Assembly (NCBI RefSeq): GCF_001625195.1
Contig: NC_054391.1
Coordinates: 186,001 to 250,000, forward strand
Length of the DNA stretch: 64,000 bases
Direction: 5' to 3'
Origin: Drechmeria coniospora
Lineage: Eukaryota > Ascomycota > Sordariomycetes > Hypocreales > Ophiocordycipitaceae
Shown: piece after piece, positions 22,774-33,456 of the stretch
How positions within the stretch are numbered: position 1 is the stretch's first letter
Layout: every line of letters starts with the position of its first letter
Translations under genes and position numbers: made by a program
The notes under the pieces: model-generated
What the model was told of the DNA's origin: nothing
What the model saw: the letters and a program-made list of their open reading frames with translations, nothing else
The model's database searches: none

Positions 22774-22774
22774 C

Positions 22775-23680
22775 CTAAGTGCATATATCAATGAATCTTA
22801 TATTGTTGCTGGTGCGTTCTTGATCGTACAGCGCAAGGTCGGCCCTACATTGAGTTAGTAGGTCCTTGCACCTACCAATAGCTGTAAAATTCTCTAGATA
22901 AGACTGGGCCTCCTTGTCTGAAAAGGTCTTGTTACTACAAGTGTTGTTATTAGCAAAGCGGATATACTGAGGTATTTCAATCTCCAGATCGATACACCAA
23001 TTTAGGATTCCTAGTACTGTATGGTGCACCTCAACGGTTGAACCTTAGTCAAGGGCGCTAGCTAACCGCCTTTCGTTTTGTTTCTGTTAAGTTTCTGCAA
23101 ATATTGGTCTATATCTACCGCTATAGCTTGAGGTAAAGAGACTAACGGCTACGGATGCATTCGAACGAGGGTTGTATTGGGGCATTGCAGATAGGAAGCC
23201 CTGCAAAACATACCAAACTGTCAAGGCGGCGGATGCAGTGGTGTTGGCCGTATTTTGGGATTTATTAGTACTGAATGTCCCGTTCAGTAAACCCCATAAT
23301 GGTGTCGAGTCGGGGTTGTTGATCGGGGGGACAAGTAATGAAGCTACTATAGACATGGTACCGTCGGTGGGTATGTCATACGAGAACCCGACTTGATTGG
23401 GCTATCATGTATCGTGTGAGGATACGGCCGACTTTATGGAATAGCGCGGAATACTGACTTGGTCAATAAAGAGCATGTTGGACGTGCGGTCCCAGCCCTA
23501 CTTCTGAGCAACTGTCTCGTACTCGTTCTGCCCCCTTTCCACGATCTCACAAGGTCCAGTGCCGGCAAAGAATCCGAACATGGAGCTCGTACCCGGCCCG
23601 CCGTTGAGCCAAATGGTCAAGCCATCGGCTGGTTCGCGGGCCTCGACAAAGTAGAAGAAGATATTCGCGTGGCTGCCAGG
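22775..23680 (-). pseudogene. S10 serine carboxypeptidase, broken and 3'-truncated
   Basis: On the minus strand two exons can be read: about 23680-23459 and 23401-22775, joined by a 57-bp intron (donor GTCAGT, acceptor ATAG). The spliced reading gives the S10 landmarks in order: an F-F-Y-F-V-E-A-R block, W-L-N-G-G-P-G, F-I-D-Q-P followed by V-G-F-S-Y-D, a region like the active-site G-E-S-Y-G motif but reading S-S-Y-S-G, and V-L-G-I-L-N with later G-R-C-K-D-L. In-frame stops lie at 23500-23498, 23089-23087 and 23047-23045. The half that would carry the catalytic Asp and His is missing, replaced by LTR sequence from 22773. The N-terminal part upstream of 23680 is shifted or lost. Known family role: acid exopeptidase, vacuolar or secreted. 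Stop-creating transitions fit RIP spilling into a gene beside repeats. Confidence 0.8.
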
Positions 23681-24888
23681 GCCGCTTCTTCATCCTCAGA
23701 GGCTGCTGTAACTGCTGGCACAGCCTTGCATTTACTACCCTTGCCCTACAAGGAACGTTGTCGCTTATCCCCTTGCTAGGCCTGTGTTTAGTTCCGTTCA
23801 AATTTTGCCCTTTCTTCAGCGTATGCTATGTTCTGCTGCATTGTGAACATGCTTTGTTGGGAGCGCAACTGTCCACATCTAGGTTATCACAACTAGCCGG
23901 GCCGCCGTTACTGACGAGGCTGCTGCTGTGACTGGAGCCGTTGTAACTCACCGAGCCGTGTATTCCTTTTGCGGTGGACTATTGGGCGACCAGCCAGTGG
24001 GCACATACCTGGATGTGCTGCTGATATTTCTCATTAGTAATATCAACGCACACTCTGGCCATGTCACGAGCACATGTTTGCCTTTTTTTCAACTTCTCTT
24101 CGCCGAGGTTTGTCACTCAAGTGCATGGCTGTGTTCGCTCACTCGTCACTGAAGTTGTCAACATGTCCGAATGGATCAACCTTTCCAAACATTATTGCCG
24201 GAAAAGATAAATAGTAAGGAATAGTATATTGTTCCAGCAATACCAAAAGGCCTTTCAGTCCGTTATAAAGATTTGCGGTGCGGCGAATGGTGCCACCCAA
24301 CCACTGTTAGGGGCGTGCTCCTATGGCACCCGCCTCTTCCCATGTTGGCAATGTCCATTGGCGGAAGCTCGTCCATGCAAGTACACGCAAGACCCGGAAG
24401 GGGGACTTCGTATTCACAATCCCAATGGCTCTCCTGGCCAACAGCTGGACACTTCAGTGCGGGGAAGTGGGACGAACGGGTCGGCCGAGTCGGCACGCGC
24501 CGGATCGAAACATCTGCAGCAAAGGATGTCATGAAAGTATCCGAGGTGGTAGCGCTGTGATGAAACGTTCTCGTACGCCTGTACATGGGTAGCGGTACAA
24601 CAACATTGCTGCGTACGGATGCTTGTCCTGGATTTGGAACATCACCGAGATAGTGTACCTCCATGTTTCATTTTCTCCACCGTTCGGGCGCGTGCCCCCC
24701 ATCGACTGGTATTATCGGCTGGGCGTACCGGGACGGCAAGGTGAACACAAGAAGACAAACTTTTTATCCCGTCTCGAGTACGGCGTAGAGCCCAGGCGAT
24801 CTGGATACTCGACAAGGCGGCCAGGAGAGGACGGTCCGAAAAAGTGCATCCTCGGTGGACGTTGAACACCGCCTTGCTCCTTTCCAAG
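23681..24888. other. Transition region without a supportable gene
   Basis: Composition rises from AT-rich to GC-rich here. Several overlapping frames of 70-130 codons exist on both strands (for example 24263-24664 minus, 24323-24592 plus), but none shows a recognisable family and they contradict one another. A Ser/Gly/His-rich stretch near 23890-23960 resembles the leader of the possible Mutator-like fragment at 4742-5089 in composition only. Confidence 0.3.
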
Positions 24889-26931
24889 ATGCACCGAACG
24901 GAACGCAGCTGCTCCGACGCCGGCCAGCCGGTCGATGCACGGTCATGTCGTGGTGCGACTCCAACCGACGTCTTGGAAGAGAAAGGTGTCGGCGCAGCGG
25001 CCGTGAGCGTCTCTCGCGTCCATGCCAATCCCCGTCGCGCAGTCGTTCCCGATGGTGAGAGGGCAAAGGCGCTGGAGAAGAGGGTTCTGCGCAAGGTATG
25101 GATGGGACCCCGACGACGACGGGTGCTTGAAATGTCGAGACTGACGCTGGAATAGATGGACGTCCGTTTGATACCCACGCTGGCATTGCTGTATCTTCTC
25201 TCGTTTCTCGATCGTACGTTGCCAATCCCCACCGGGGCCCCTTCCCCCCTTTGACCACCGGAGAGGTGCTCATGCCCGGCAGGCGGCAACATTGGCAACG
25301 CCAAGATTGAGGGACTCCAGGAGGACTTGAACATGACATCCGACCAGTACAACTGGTGCTTGACCGTCTTCTTCTTCACCTATGCGGCGTTCGAGGTGCC
25401 GAGCAACCTGCTGCTGAGGAGGCTTCGGCCCAGTCGCTGGCTACCCCTGATCATGGTCTCGTGGGGTCTCGTCATGACCCTCATGGGCATCGTCCGAAGC
25501 TACCGCGGACTCCTCGTCGCCCGTCTGTTCCTCGGCGTGACCGAGGCTGGCCTGTTCCCCGGCGTCGCGGTACGTGGTCCGTCTCGGTGAGCCGGGAGGA
25601 ACCGGAGAGGTGAAGCGAAGCTCTCGGCCGACGGCTAACTTGGCGACGTCCACGCAGTACTATCTGACCATGTGGTATTGCCGGCATGAGATCCAGCTTC
25701 GCCAGGCGCTGTTCTTCTCCGCCGCTTCCATCGCCGGCGCCTTTAGCGGCCTGCTCGCGTTTGCCATCGGCAAGATGCACGGCGTCGGAGGCCTCGAGGG
25801 GTGGCGGTGGATCTTCATCCTCGAGGGCATCGCCACCGTCCTCGTCGCCTTCTTCGCCTTGTTTCTCATGTACGACTTTCCCGACACCGCGCCGTTTCTG
25901 ACCGAGGAGGAGCGGGAATTCGTCCTCCATCGTCTCAAGTACCAAGGCCAGACGGTCGGCACGACGACGGGGGACGAGGCCGACAGCGGCGCCGAGGACA
26001 CGAACATCCGCGTCGGCGAGGCGGACGAGTTTCGGTGGACCTATGTCCGACAAGCCTTTTGCGACTGGCAGATTTGGGTCAACATATTCGTGTACTGGGG
26101 TGTACGTCTGCCGATGCTGACCACGCCGTGCCGCTGCCCGAGCTCATTGCATACCGTCGATAGGTTGTCTGCCCGCTCTATGGCGTTAGCCTCTTCCTGC
26201 CGAGCATCATCAAGAGTCTGCACTACAAGGCGAGCACGGCGCAGCTCATGACGGTGCCCATCTACATCACGGCCGCCCTGTTCGCCGTCCTGTTCGCCTA
26301 CTGCTCCGACCGCGTGGGGAAGCGCAGCCCGTTCATCATCGGGCTCATGGTCGTCATGATGGCCGGTTTCGCCATGTACGTTTGGTCAAGAGTCCGAGGA
26401 CGCAACGCAACGCACGTCGGCGGCATCGAGCCGGAGGAATGAGCTGACCGTCGATAGGTGCATTTCGTCCACGAGCCCTCGCGTCGTGTACGGCGGCGTC
26501 TTTCTTGCCGCCTGCGCCATCTACCCGGCGTTTCCGGGCATCATCGCCTGGCTATGCAACAACCTGTCAGGCAGCTACAAGAGAGGCGCGGGCATGGCCA
26601 TTCAGATTGGCGTTGGAAACCTTGGCGGCGTAGGTCGACGAGAAAAAGGCTCAACGCGCGACCATGGCTCGTGGCGGCTAACTTGTCGTTGCAGGCCATG
26701 GCGTCCAATTTCTATCGGCAAAAGGACATCCCGCGATATTTTCTGGGGCACGCCTTGGAACTCGGCTTCATCTTCATCGGCCTCGTCGCCGCCGTCGGTC
26801 TCGTCGTGGCATACGGCGTCATCAACAAGAAAAGGCGCCAGGCCGTGCAGGCAGGATCCCACCACGGCCTGACGGCGGAAGAGCTGTCGAAGCAGGGAGA
26901 CAAGGCGGTCACGTACCGTTACATGTACTGA
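24889..26931 (+). CDS. MFS transporter, allantoate permease (Dal5-like) type
   Basis: Seven exons: 24889-25095, 25156-25213, 25283-25569, 25658-26101, 26164-26375, 26458-26629, 26695-26931; 538 residues. All introns (60-88 bp) have GT-AG ends, mostly GTACGT or GTAxG donors, and join in frame. The product is an anion:cation symporter of the major facilitator superfamily: a short acidic/basic N-tail with A-L-E-K-R-V-L-R-K, the first membrane segment ending L-S-F-L-D-R-G-N-I-G-N-A-K, the loop 2-3 region, F-L-G-V-T-E-A-G-L-F-P-G, a G-W-R-W-I-F-I-L-E-G motif in segment 5/6, and P-G-I-I-A-W plus N-N-L-S-G-x-x-K-R in the second half. Twelve membrane segments are expected. Relatives import allantoate, ureidosuccinate, nicotinate, pantothenate or dipeptides; the substrate here is not predictable. 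The start at 24889 is the first ATG in frame; an upstream GTG is not used by fungi. Confidence 0.85.
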
Positions 26932-26990
26932 GATTGAATGGATGCAAACTTTTGCTCTGGCCGAGGGAAGCGGAGACCATACCCCTGGAA

Positions 26991-27079
26991 GCTTTCTTGC
27001 CCCCGGACGCTTTCTTGGCCTCCGGACGCTTTCCTGGCCTCCGGACGCTTTCTTGCCCCCGGACGCTTTCTTGCTCGAC
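26991..27079 (+). repeat. Minisatellite, 18-19 bp unit x about 4.7
   Basis: Units of gctttcttgcccccggac or gctttcttggcctccggac repeated head to tail, 60 bp after the transporter stop codon. Confidence 0.85.
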
Positions 27080-27738
27080 CCTAGACGCAGCGACGCAGCA
27101 GAAGACGCAGCATGCCAAGCCAAAGGCTCCTCTCGACGGCCACGCACCGTTCTCGTCGGTTGACCTCCATCTCCGTCTGCAAACGGGCCATGGTTCTGGT
27201 TGGGAATGCAGTCGACGAGCAAATAGTTGAGGTGCTCCTGGAGGAGGATGAGGCAGAGGCCATATGTGATGCTGGTCGTCGCCGTCTTGACAATCATGCC
27301 CTCAACGCGGCCGCAGAGCAGATGAGCATGACAGATGGATGGGAGGACCGGATTGTACGGCACGTAGAATATCAACCAGACAGCCAACGGCAATTAGCCC
27401 ATCGTGATAGTTGTCATCTTGTCGTCTCGCTTGGCGGTCAGGACGGACGCGCGTACACGTTCAAGTACAAATCGTGCCTCCTGGACAGGCAGGAATAGCG
27501 CCAGCAGCTCCTGCAGCTCATGCAGCTCCTGCAGCTCCTGCAGCTCCTGAAGCTCCCACAGTCTCCTGATCCCTCACGTGACGTGACGTTGCCAGAGGAG
27601 CCCCTCCCCCCTCCTTCAACTCCAACTGCATCTGGTGGCGAGGTGGTGAGAATTCTCGGACGACTTGCCAGAGCCAAGCATCATCCTGGCTCGAGACAGA
27701 GAGCAGCGTTTCCTGCTTCATTCAAGAACGAATCGAAC
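27080..27738. other. Intergenic region with a possible decayed MFS fragment
   Basis: On the minus strand, about 27393-27170, a frame reads a hydrophobic stretch containing I-T-Y-G-L-C-L-I-L-L and N-Y-L-L-V-D-C, which resembles the segment 10-11 region of DHA1-type drug transporters (N-Y-L-V-D-A-Y). It has no exon context and runs into low complexity. At 27503-27560 a 9-bp repeat (ctcctgcag) lies in front of the next gene. Otherwise nothing is recognised. Confidence 0.3.
27503..27560 (+). repeat. 9-bp repeat (ctcctgcag)n
   Basis: About six copies of ctcctgcag with single changes (ctcatgcag, ctcctgaag), ending about 180 bp upstream of the gamma-glutamyltransferase start. Confidence 0.8.
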
Positions 27739-29772
27739 ATGGCCGTCCATGGGGACGCCCCATCCTCGCCGGACATGTGGAAGTTCCCCTCACGACGCAG
27801 CGTCGTCCACAGCACCGAGGGTATCGTCGCCTGCTCGCAGCCGCTTGCGGCAAAATGTGGCCTCGAGGTGCTTCGTGCGGGTGGAAATGCAGCCGTAAGT
27901 GGACGCTCGCCTCCCGGCTTGGGTCCGTCAAAGGGTTAGGCTGGCTGACCGATGGTGCTTTTGTCGTTCCAGGATGCCGCCGTTGCCGTCGGTAAGTAGT
28001 ATCGAATCACCATCCGGCCCGAGACATCAAAGCTCAAGCTGACGCCGAAACCCCCCTCCCTCGCAGCGGCCGGCCTCAACGTGACGGAACCGTGCTCGAC
28101 GGGCATCGGCGGTGACATGTTCCTCCTCTTCTGGGATGCCAGCGAGAGGCGTGTCAAGGCCCTGAACGGCTCCGGCCGCTCGGGGGCCGAGTGCACGCTC
28201 GAGAGAGTCCGCGCCGACCTCGGATTCGACCCCAGTGATGCTGGGAAGCAGATGCCCCCCCACAGCGTCCACACCGTCACCGTCCCCGGCGCCGCCGCAG
28301 GGTGGGTCGATGCCGTCGAGCGATTCGGAAGCGGCAGGGTGAGCATGCAGCAGGTGCTCGGCCCGGCCATCGAGCTCGGGGAGAAGGGGTTTCCCGTTTC
28401 CGAGGTGACGGCACACGACGTAGGAAACCCACGGCCCTCCCACCTCGCAGCGGCGAGAGAGACCAAGTTGGATTCTGACGCGAAACCGTAGTGGATGGCG
28501 GCCGAGCAGACGCTTCGCGATGCCTCGCCCAACTTTGCCGAGATGCTCAAGCGGGATCCCGCCGCTCCCTCGGGCGTGCGCGCGCCGAGGCCCGGCGAGG
28601 TGATGAGGAACCCGACGCTGGCACGGACGTTTCGCAGCCTCGCCGAGCACGGAAAGCCTGGCTTCTACAGGGGACGCGTCGCCGAGGAGCTCGTCAGGGT
28701 CGTGCGCGACCTCGGCGGTCACCTCGAGCTGGCCGATCTCGAGCACCATCTCGCCACCGGAAGCGAGCCGGTCGAGCCGATATCGCTCAAGTTCCAAGGC
28801 CAGGGGCTCGGCCGAGGCGACGGCGTTGAGCTGTGGGAGCACCCCCCCAACGGTCAGGGCGTCGTCGCCCTCATGGCGCTCGGTATCATGCAGGAGATGG
28901 AGAAGCAGGGCAAGATTCCCGTCTTCGAGGCCGCCGACTTCAACTCGACGCCGTACGTGCATGCCATCGTCGAGGCTCTCCGACTCGCCTTTACCGACGC
29001 CCATTGGTTCGTCGCCGATCCCAACGTCACGGTCGTGCCGACGAGCGGTCTTCTCTCGGCCTCTTACCTCGCCGAGCGCGCGACGCTCTTCGATCCGGCC
29101 AAGGCGGCGGTCCAGCTTCGCCACGGCGACCCTCCCGCCGAGCTCTCTCCGGCGCTTCGCAGCAGCGACACCGTCTACTTCACCGTGACGGACAGCCACG
29201 GCAACGCCGCATCCTTCATCAACTCCAACTACGCCGGCTTCGGCACCGCCATCATCCCTCGGGGCTGCGGCTTCACCCTGCAGAACCGCGGTTCTAACTT
29301 CTCGCTCGACGCTCGCCACCCGAATCGGCTCGAACCACGCAAGCGACCGTATCACACCATCATTCCCGGCATGGTGACCAACCTGCGCGACGGCGAGCTT
29401 CACTCGACTTTTGGCGTCATGGGAGGCTTCATGCAGCCCCAGGGCCATGTTCAGGTCCTTCTAGGACAGCTCATCGGCGGGCTCAATCCGCAGCAGGCGC
29501 TCGACGCGCCGAGGGTGTGCATCGTCGCCGGCATGCCCAGCATGCCCGACGCCGAGGTCGAGTGGACGGTCCATGTCGAGGATGGCATGCCGGCCGACAC
29601 GATTCTCGGTCTCGAAAAACTCGGACACGACGTCGTCTCGACCAAGGGCGCGCAGAGAGGACTGTTCGGTCGGGGGCAGATCGTTCGGCGCACGCTCGAC
29701 GCGGTGGATGGAACCGTCGTTTGGTCGGCCGGCAGCGACATGAGGGCCGACGGAGCGGCGTATCCGGCGTAA
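27739..29772 (+). CDS. Gamma-glutamyltransferase family protein
   Basis: Four exons: 27739-27894, 27973-27991 (only 19 nt), 28067-28419, 28492-29772; 602 residues; introns of 78, 75 and 72 bp. Family members cleave the gamma-glutamyl bond of glutathione and related compounds after self-processing. Visible: the N-terminal [13 protein letters not shown] and G-G-N-A-A-D-A-A-V-A block, [16 protein letters not shown], and the small subunit beginning at the catalytic Thr (about residue 403 at 29170) in [11 protein letters not shown], followed by N-S-N-Y. The C-terminal R-P-Y-H-T-I-I-P and [13 protein letters not shown] motifs are conserved. No signal peptide or membrane anchor is evident, which fits the cytosolic bacterial YwrD-like branch rather than the membrane-anchored yeast type; that placement is inference. 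It converges on GRX5 with an 85-bp gap. Confidence 0.88.
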
Positions 29773-29857
29773 TCACCCCAACGGTAGGCACGCGAATCAA
29801 CTCGCCGAGATCAAGTTTCGTTTCGAATGTACATGGTTTTAACACACGGTGCCGCAG

Positions 29858-30381
29858 CTACGGCTGTTGCTGCTGCTGCTCCGCCTCCTCCACCAGAAGT
29901 CCCTTGTCCTCGAACATCTTGCCGAGGTCGCCGGTCTTGAACAAGTTCTGGACGATGTCGGCACCCCCGATGAACTCGTTTTCGACGTAAAGCTGGGGTA
30001 TCGTGGGCCAATCCGAGTATTCCTTGATGCCCTGTCGGAGCTCGGCGTCGTCGAGGACGTTGAAGGCGGCAAACTTGTGCGGGTTGACGCCCTGCAGGCC
30101 AAGGATCTGGATGACGCCACGGGAGAAGCCGCATTGGGGCATCTCGGGCGTGCCCTTCATGAAGAGGACGACGGGTGCAGATGCGATGGCCTTGTCGATG
30201 GCGCCGCGCGTCTGATCCGACAACAGGCGCAGCTGAAGGAAGCCCAGAGGCTGCCGAGGGGAGCGCGAGACAGGCCGAGCGGCCTGCCGCAACAGGTTCT
30301 AGGTGGTTCGTCAGCAGGTCCAGTTCATCAGCGGCCATCTTTCCGTCGAATGCGCACCGAGGTAAGTGTGCGGGAGAACAT
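29858..30381 (-). CDS. GRX5: Mitochondrial monothiol glutaredoxin
   Basis: Two exons: 30381-30358 (24 nt, eight codons) and 30298-29858; 154 residues. The 59-bp intron has donor GTGCGC, a GCTGAC branch site and CTAG acceptor; without it the frame would have no ATG. GRX5 proteins work in mitochondrial iron-sulfur cluster transfer. Visible: an Arg/Ser-rich presequence of about 35 residues without acidic residues, then [10 protein letters not shown] followed by the C-G-F-S active site (Cys64), [14 protein letters not shown] with the cis-proline, and F-I-G-G-A-D-I near the end. The tail is acidic and ends in a glutamine run (Q5). Length is typical. A second open frame on the same strand reading M-A-A-D-E-L from inside the intron is a shadow. 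Confidence 0.93.
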
Positions 30382-31068
30382 GACCGAGCACAGTTGGCTG
30401 GCGGTATGGCGAAGGCGAGAATGAAGGCGTCGAGGGAAAGTTGCGACAAGCAGCCAAATGCTTCAGGTACCTGCCTGCATGTACTCCGTACAGCTACAGT
30501 GCTTGTACGGAGTACAGAACGGAGTACAATTCGGAGTATAGTTGTTGCTGCTTCAACCGCTGACCAATCAAGCACAGCTGATTATCAACACACAAGAGCT
30601 GCGACCTACCCTGTACCGACCGACGAGCACAACAAATGCCCACACTCACACGACAGCTTCGAAAGTTGGCCTCTTGAGCCTCTCTTCATTGGGATAGACT
30701 CAAGAGTTCAGTTTTTCTCATTATTTACTTTTCGTTTTCTTTGCTAGCATTGACATTTCTCACAGCCGAGATGGCTAGCTGTGGCCTCAAGCGCACGAGC
30801 AACCAAACTATGCTTCACAGTGTGTCGCAACGTACTAATATAACATGTCTCATAAACTTTGAACCCTTTCGGATATGGTTTTGCTGTCGTCTACGTCATG
30901 GAATTAAAGTCGAAGCCAAGTTTCCCCTCCCCCAAATCTAATGTGTCCTCGCTGATCCGTGCATTTTGTGTTATAGTCCTCGAATCACTCGACCGTGACG
31001 CTCGTCTAGACGCTGCTGAAGTCATTGCCCGAAACTCAACACTCTTCCAGCTAGTTCGTCATGTGCCG
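30382..31068. other. Intergenic region with TACGGAGTA palindromic motifs
   Basis: Shared 5' flank of GRX5 and 3' flank of the next transporter. At 30475-30545 there are four copies of the motif TACTCCGTA/TACGGAGTA or near versions in both orientations. The rest is unassigned, with a T-rich patch near 30710-30745. Confidence 0.4.
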
Positions 31069-32577
31069 CTAGATCTTGTATAGCAAGACTTTGCCAGTCA
31101 CGGCAAGTCTCGCTCCGCAGATTAAGAAGAAGCCTACCACCATCGACGCCGCCGCGAAAGCTTGCGCATATAGGTAGCGCCCATCGTTCCTTGTGATCAA
31201 CAGACCGGCGATTGGAGGACCGGTGAGGACGGAGAAGCTGACAATCGTCTATGGGTACGCTACGTCAGCCTCGATTCTCACGCACCCTTCCGCAGAATCG
31301 TTGGTGCACTTACAAAAATCATGCCCATTCTGACGCCCGACTTCTTCAAATCCGTCGTCAGGCTACTCAGCGTGGCCGGAAACATGGCTTGAAGAGCATT
31401 GCCAACGATGCCGTACACCACGGTCCACGCGTAGAGCCCGCCCCGGGTCGTAACGCCCATCATGGCCCAGGCGCAAATGATGGAGGCGACGGTGACCATG
31501 AGGAGAATATTCATGGGGCCGGCGTAGCGGTCGGCTAGGTAGGCCGGAAGCGTGCGGCCAATGATTCCGACGCCGTTGAGGACCAGGAAAAGATTAAAGG
31601 ATTCGTTCTGAGGTATGCCGATGATGTCGACGCCGAACGAGCTGACATAGTAAAAGGCAAAGTAGACGCCCCAAAAGACGAGAAAGATGCCAATCGCAAA
31701 CAGGGCGTACGACGCTTCCGTAAAGGCCACGAGGTCGACGATGGGCCCTGTGCTGTAAGGCGGCAGTCTCGGTCTCGCGAGGATGTTGGAGACGATCAGG
31801 CAGGCCATTGTGGTAAACGCCAACGCTCTCATCGTCCATCCGTAGCCAAGAACGGGAATCAGCTGTTGAAACATTGCCGGATAGACCAATCCACCCGTGG
31901 CGCTTCCGCACGCGCAAATGCCAATGGCGAGCATTTTTCGTTTGGAAAAGTACGTCGATACGATGGCCAGCGCTGGACAGAACAGGCACCCTGCGCCGAG
32001 ACCGACGCAGATGCCTTGCGCCAGAAACAGCTGCCAGTACTGCGACGACAGCGAGGCCATGAACATGCCGAGCAGCGTCAAGGTCGTCCCGAACACTGCA
32101 GGGAATGAGCGTCTTGTCCTTCCTCGCACCGGATCGCATGCACTTACGGAAGACGGGACGAAAGTATCCGGCATCGGTGAGGCGACCTGAGAACGTGCCG
32201 ATGAAGAAGACGAGGAAGACCTGGACGCTTCCGATCCACGACACATCCGCGTGGGAGCGGCCGAGGAAGTCGACATAGTACGTCTCATAGATGCCAAACG
32301 AGTTGATGTTACCCCTGAACCGCCTTTAGCTTACTCGCCGCACGTCTGCCGACGTGGAATGCATGGCGGCCTACCAGGTGTTCATGATGATCAGATGCCC
32401 TACCAGAACTTGGGTCCACGCGCGGACTCCGCCATCAGGGGGAGGCCCCGGATCCTTCCAACTCGCAGCGCTCTTCGTTCGCACCAGTCGACTCTGCCTC
32501 TGCTCTTGCTTCGTCTCGCCCCCGGAAGATCCCACGGCCCCCGGACATGCTTCCACATCGCTGCTCTTGTCGGACAT
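31069..32577 (-). CDS. MFS transporter, monocarboxylate permease (MCH) type
   Basis: Four exons on the minus strand: 32577-32375, 32314-32148, 32095-31314, 31248-31069; 443 residues; introns of 60, 52 and 65 bp with GT-AG ends. The protein starts with about 45 hydrophilic residues, then the hallmark P-P-D-G-G-V-R-A-W motif of fungal monocarboxylate-permease-like transporters, followed by N-I-N-S-F-G-I-Y-E-T-Y-Y. Later come S-W-I-G-S-V-Q, a G-A-G-C-L-F-C-P segment, Y-F-S-K-R-K-M-L-A-I-G-I, and the C-terminal L-T-G-P-P-I-A-G-L-L motif. Twelve membrane segments are expected at the plasma membrane. Known relatives carry monocarboxylates, riboflavin or unknown metabolites, and they are often found in metabolite clusters. 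The two large minus-strand frames that seem to begin within it are read-throughs of intron 2. Confidence 0.88.
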
Positions 32578-33366
32578 GACGACACAAAAGCTGACCTAGG
32601 ATTTAATTTATATCACTCAATCACGGAAAACCCCAAAATACCTGCCCTCACAAGCGGCAAGACGTCTGGATCGGAAATGGCTTCCCCTTTCGATGGTGAA
32701 CAATGCGTCAAGTGCTGTGAAGACAATTCTTGCCCAACGGACCCGAGTTGTCACAAATAATTCGCAAGTCAGAATCAACGCGTCTGATGCTCCGAATCCC
32801 AATGCGAATGGAGATGAAGAGATGAAAGAAAAGCCGGAGAAGTAGGGGTCGCCTTTGTAATAACGGTGAGCACCCTGACGATCCGCGGAACGTTCGGTCG
32901 GGGTCCCGCTAACACTGCATGTGTTGGGCCCGTCCGGTAATAACTCGTACGTGGATGTACGTGAGAGTGCATTAATAATAGCCATGGTAATATTATAGCT
33001 CCGGCCTCGGTCGTACTCGCCCTTGCGATGACTCCATGCGCCCTTCGGTCGGTGTTGGCCGCTGCCATTCATTGTGGATCTTACGCAGGGTCCATCGATC
33101 CGGACCGATATGGGGGCCTCGGAACGAGAATGAGCAAGGTACGCCGCCGTGATGATTCTAGTTTGCACACTTACCGTATGACAGCCCATCGCGTGTGCCT
33201 ATTTGGGTCTTCTAGCTTTGCTTCGCCAGGAGTCCCAGCCAAGCAAGGCCTGGTATGCATGTTGGAGCGTCTGGGAAGGCCTTGTGCGAGAGAGGTTGTT
33301 TTGGAGCCGGAGTTTGCCGTGCGCCTACATTCTAACTCCGAGTGCGGAGATATAGGTGACGAGAAA
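32578..33366. other. Divergent intergenic region
   Basis: Common 5' flank of the minus-strand transporter and the plus-strand nitrilase. Overlapping frames on both strands lack family features. No repeat seen. Confidence 0.3.
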
Positions 33367-33367
33367 G

Positions 33368-33381
33368 TATAAAGGTATAAA
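33368..33381 (+). promoter_or_regulatory. Double TATA box of the nitrilase gene
   Basis: Two tataaa boxes at 33368-33373 and 33376-33381, about 75-90 bp upstream of the nitrilase ATG at 33457, within the usual fungal spacing. Confidence 0.5.
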
Positions 33382-33456
33382 CACGCGACGGTCCCCGTCC
33401 GTTGGACGAGATGAACCTTGCACCATCCCATGCATTTTCTGACCAGCAAAAAAAAA

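Noticed and set aside
23560..23801. Minus-strand 84-codon frame as an independent small gene
   Set aside because: It overlaps the first carboxypeptidase exon in another frame; the S10 reading explains the sequence better.
28027..29448. 473-codon minus-strand frame opposite the gamma-glutamyltransferase
   Set aside because: GC-rich shadow frame; the plus strand has conserved catalytic motifs and splice sites.
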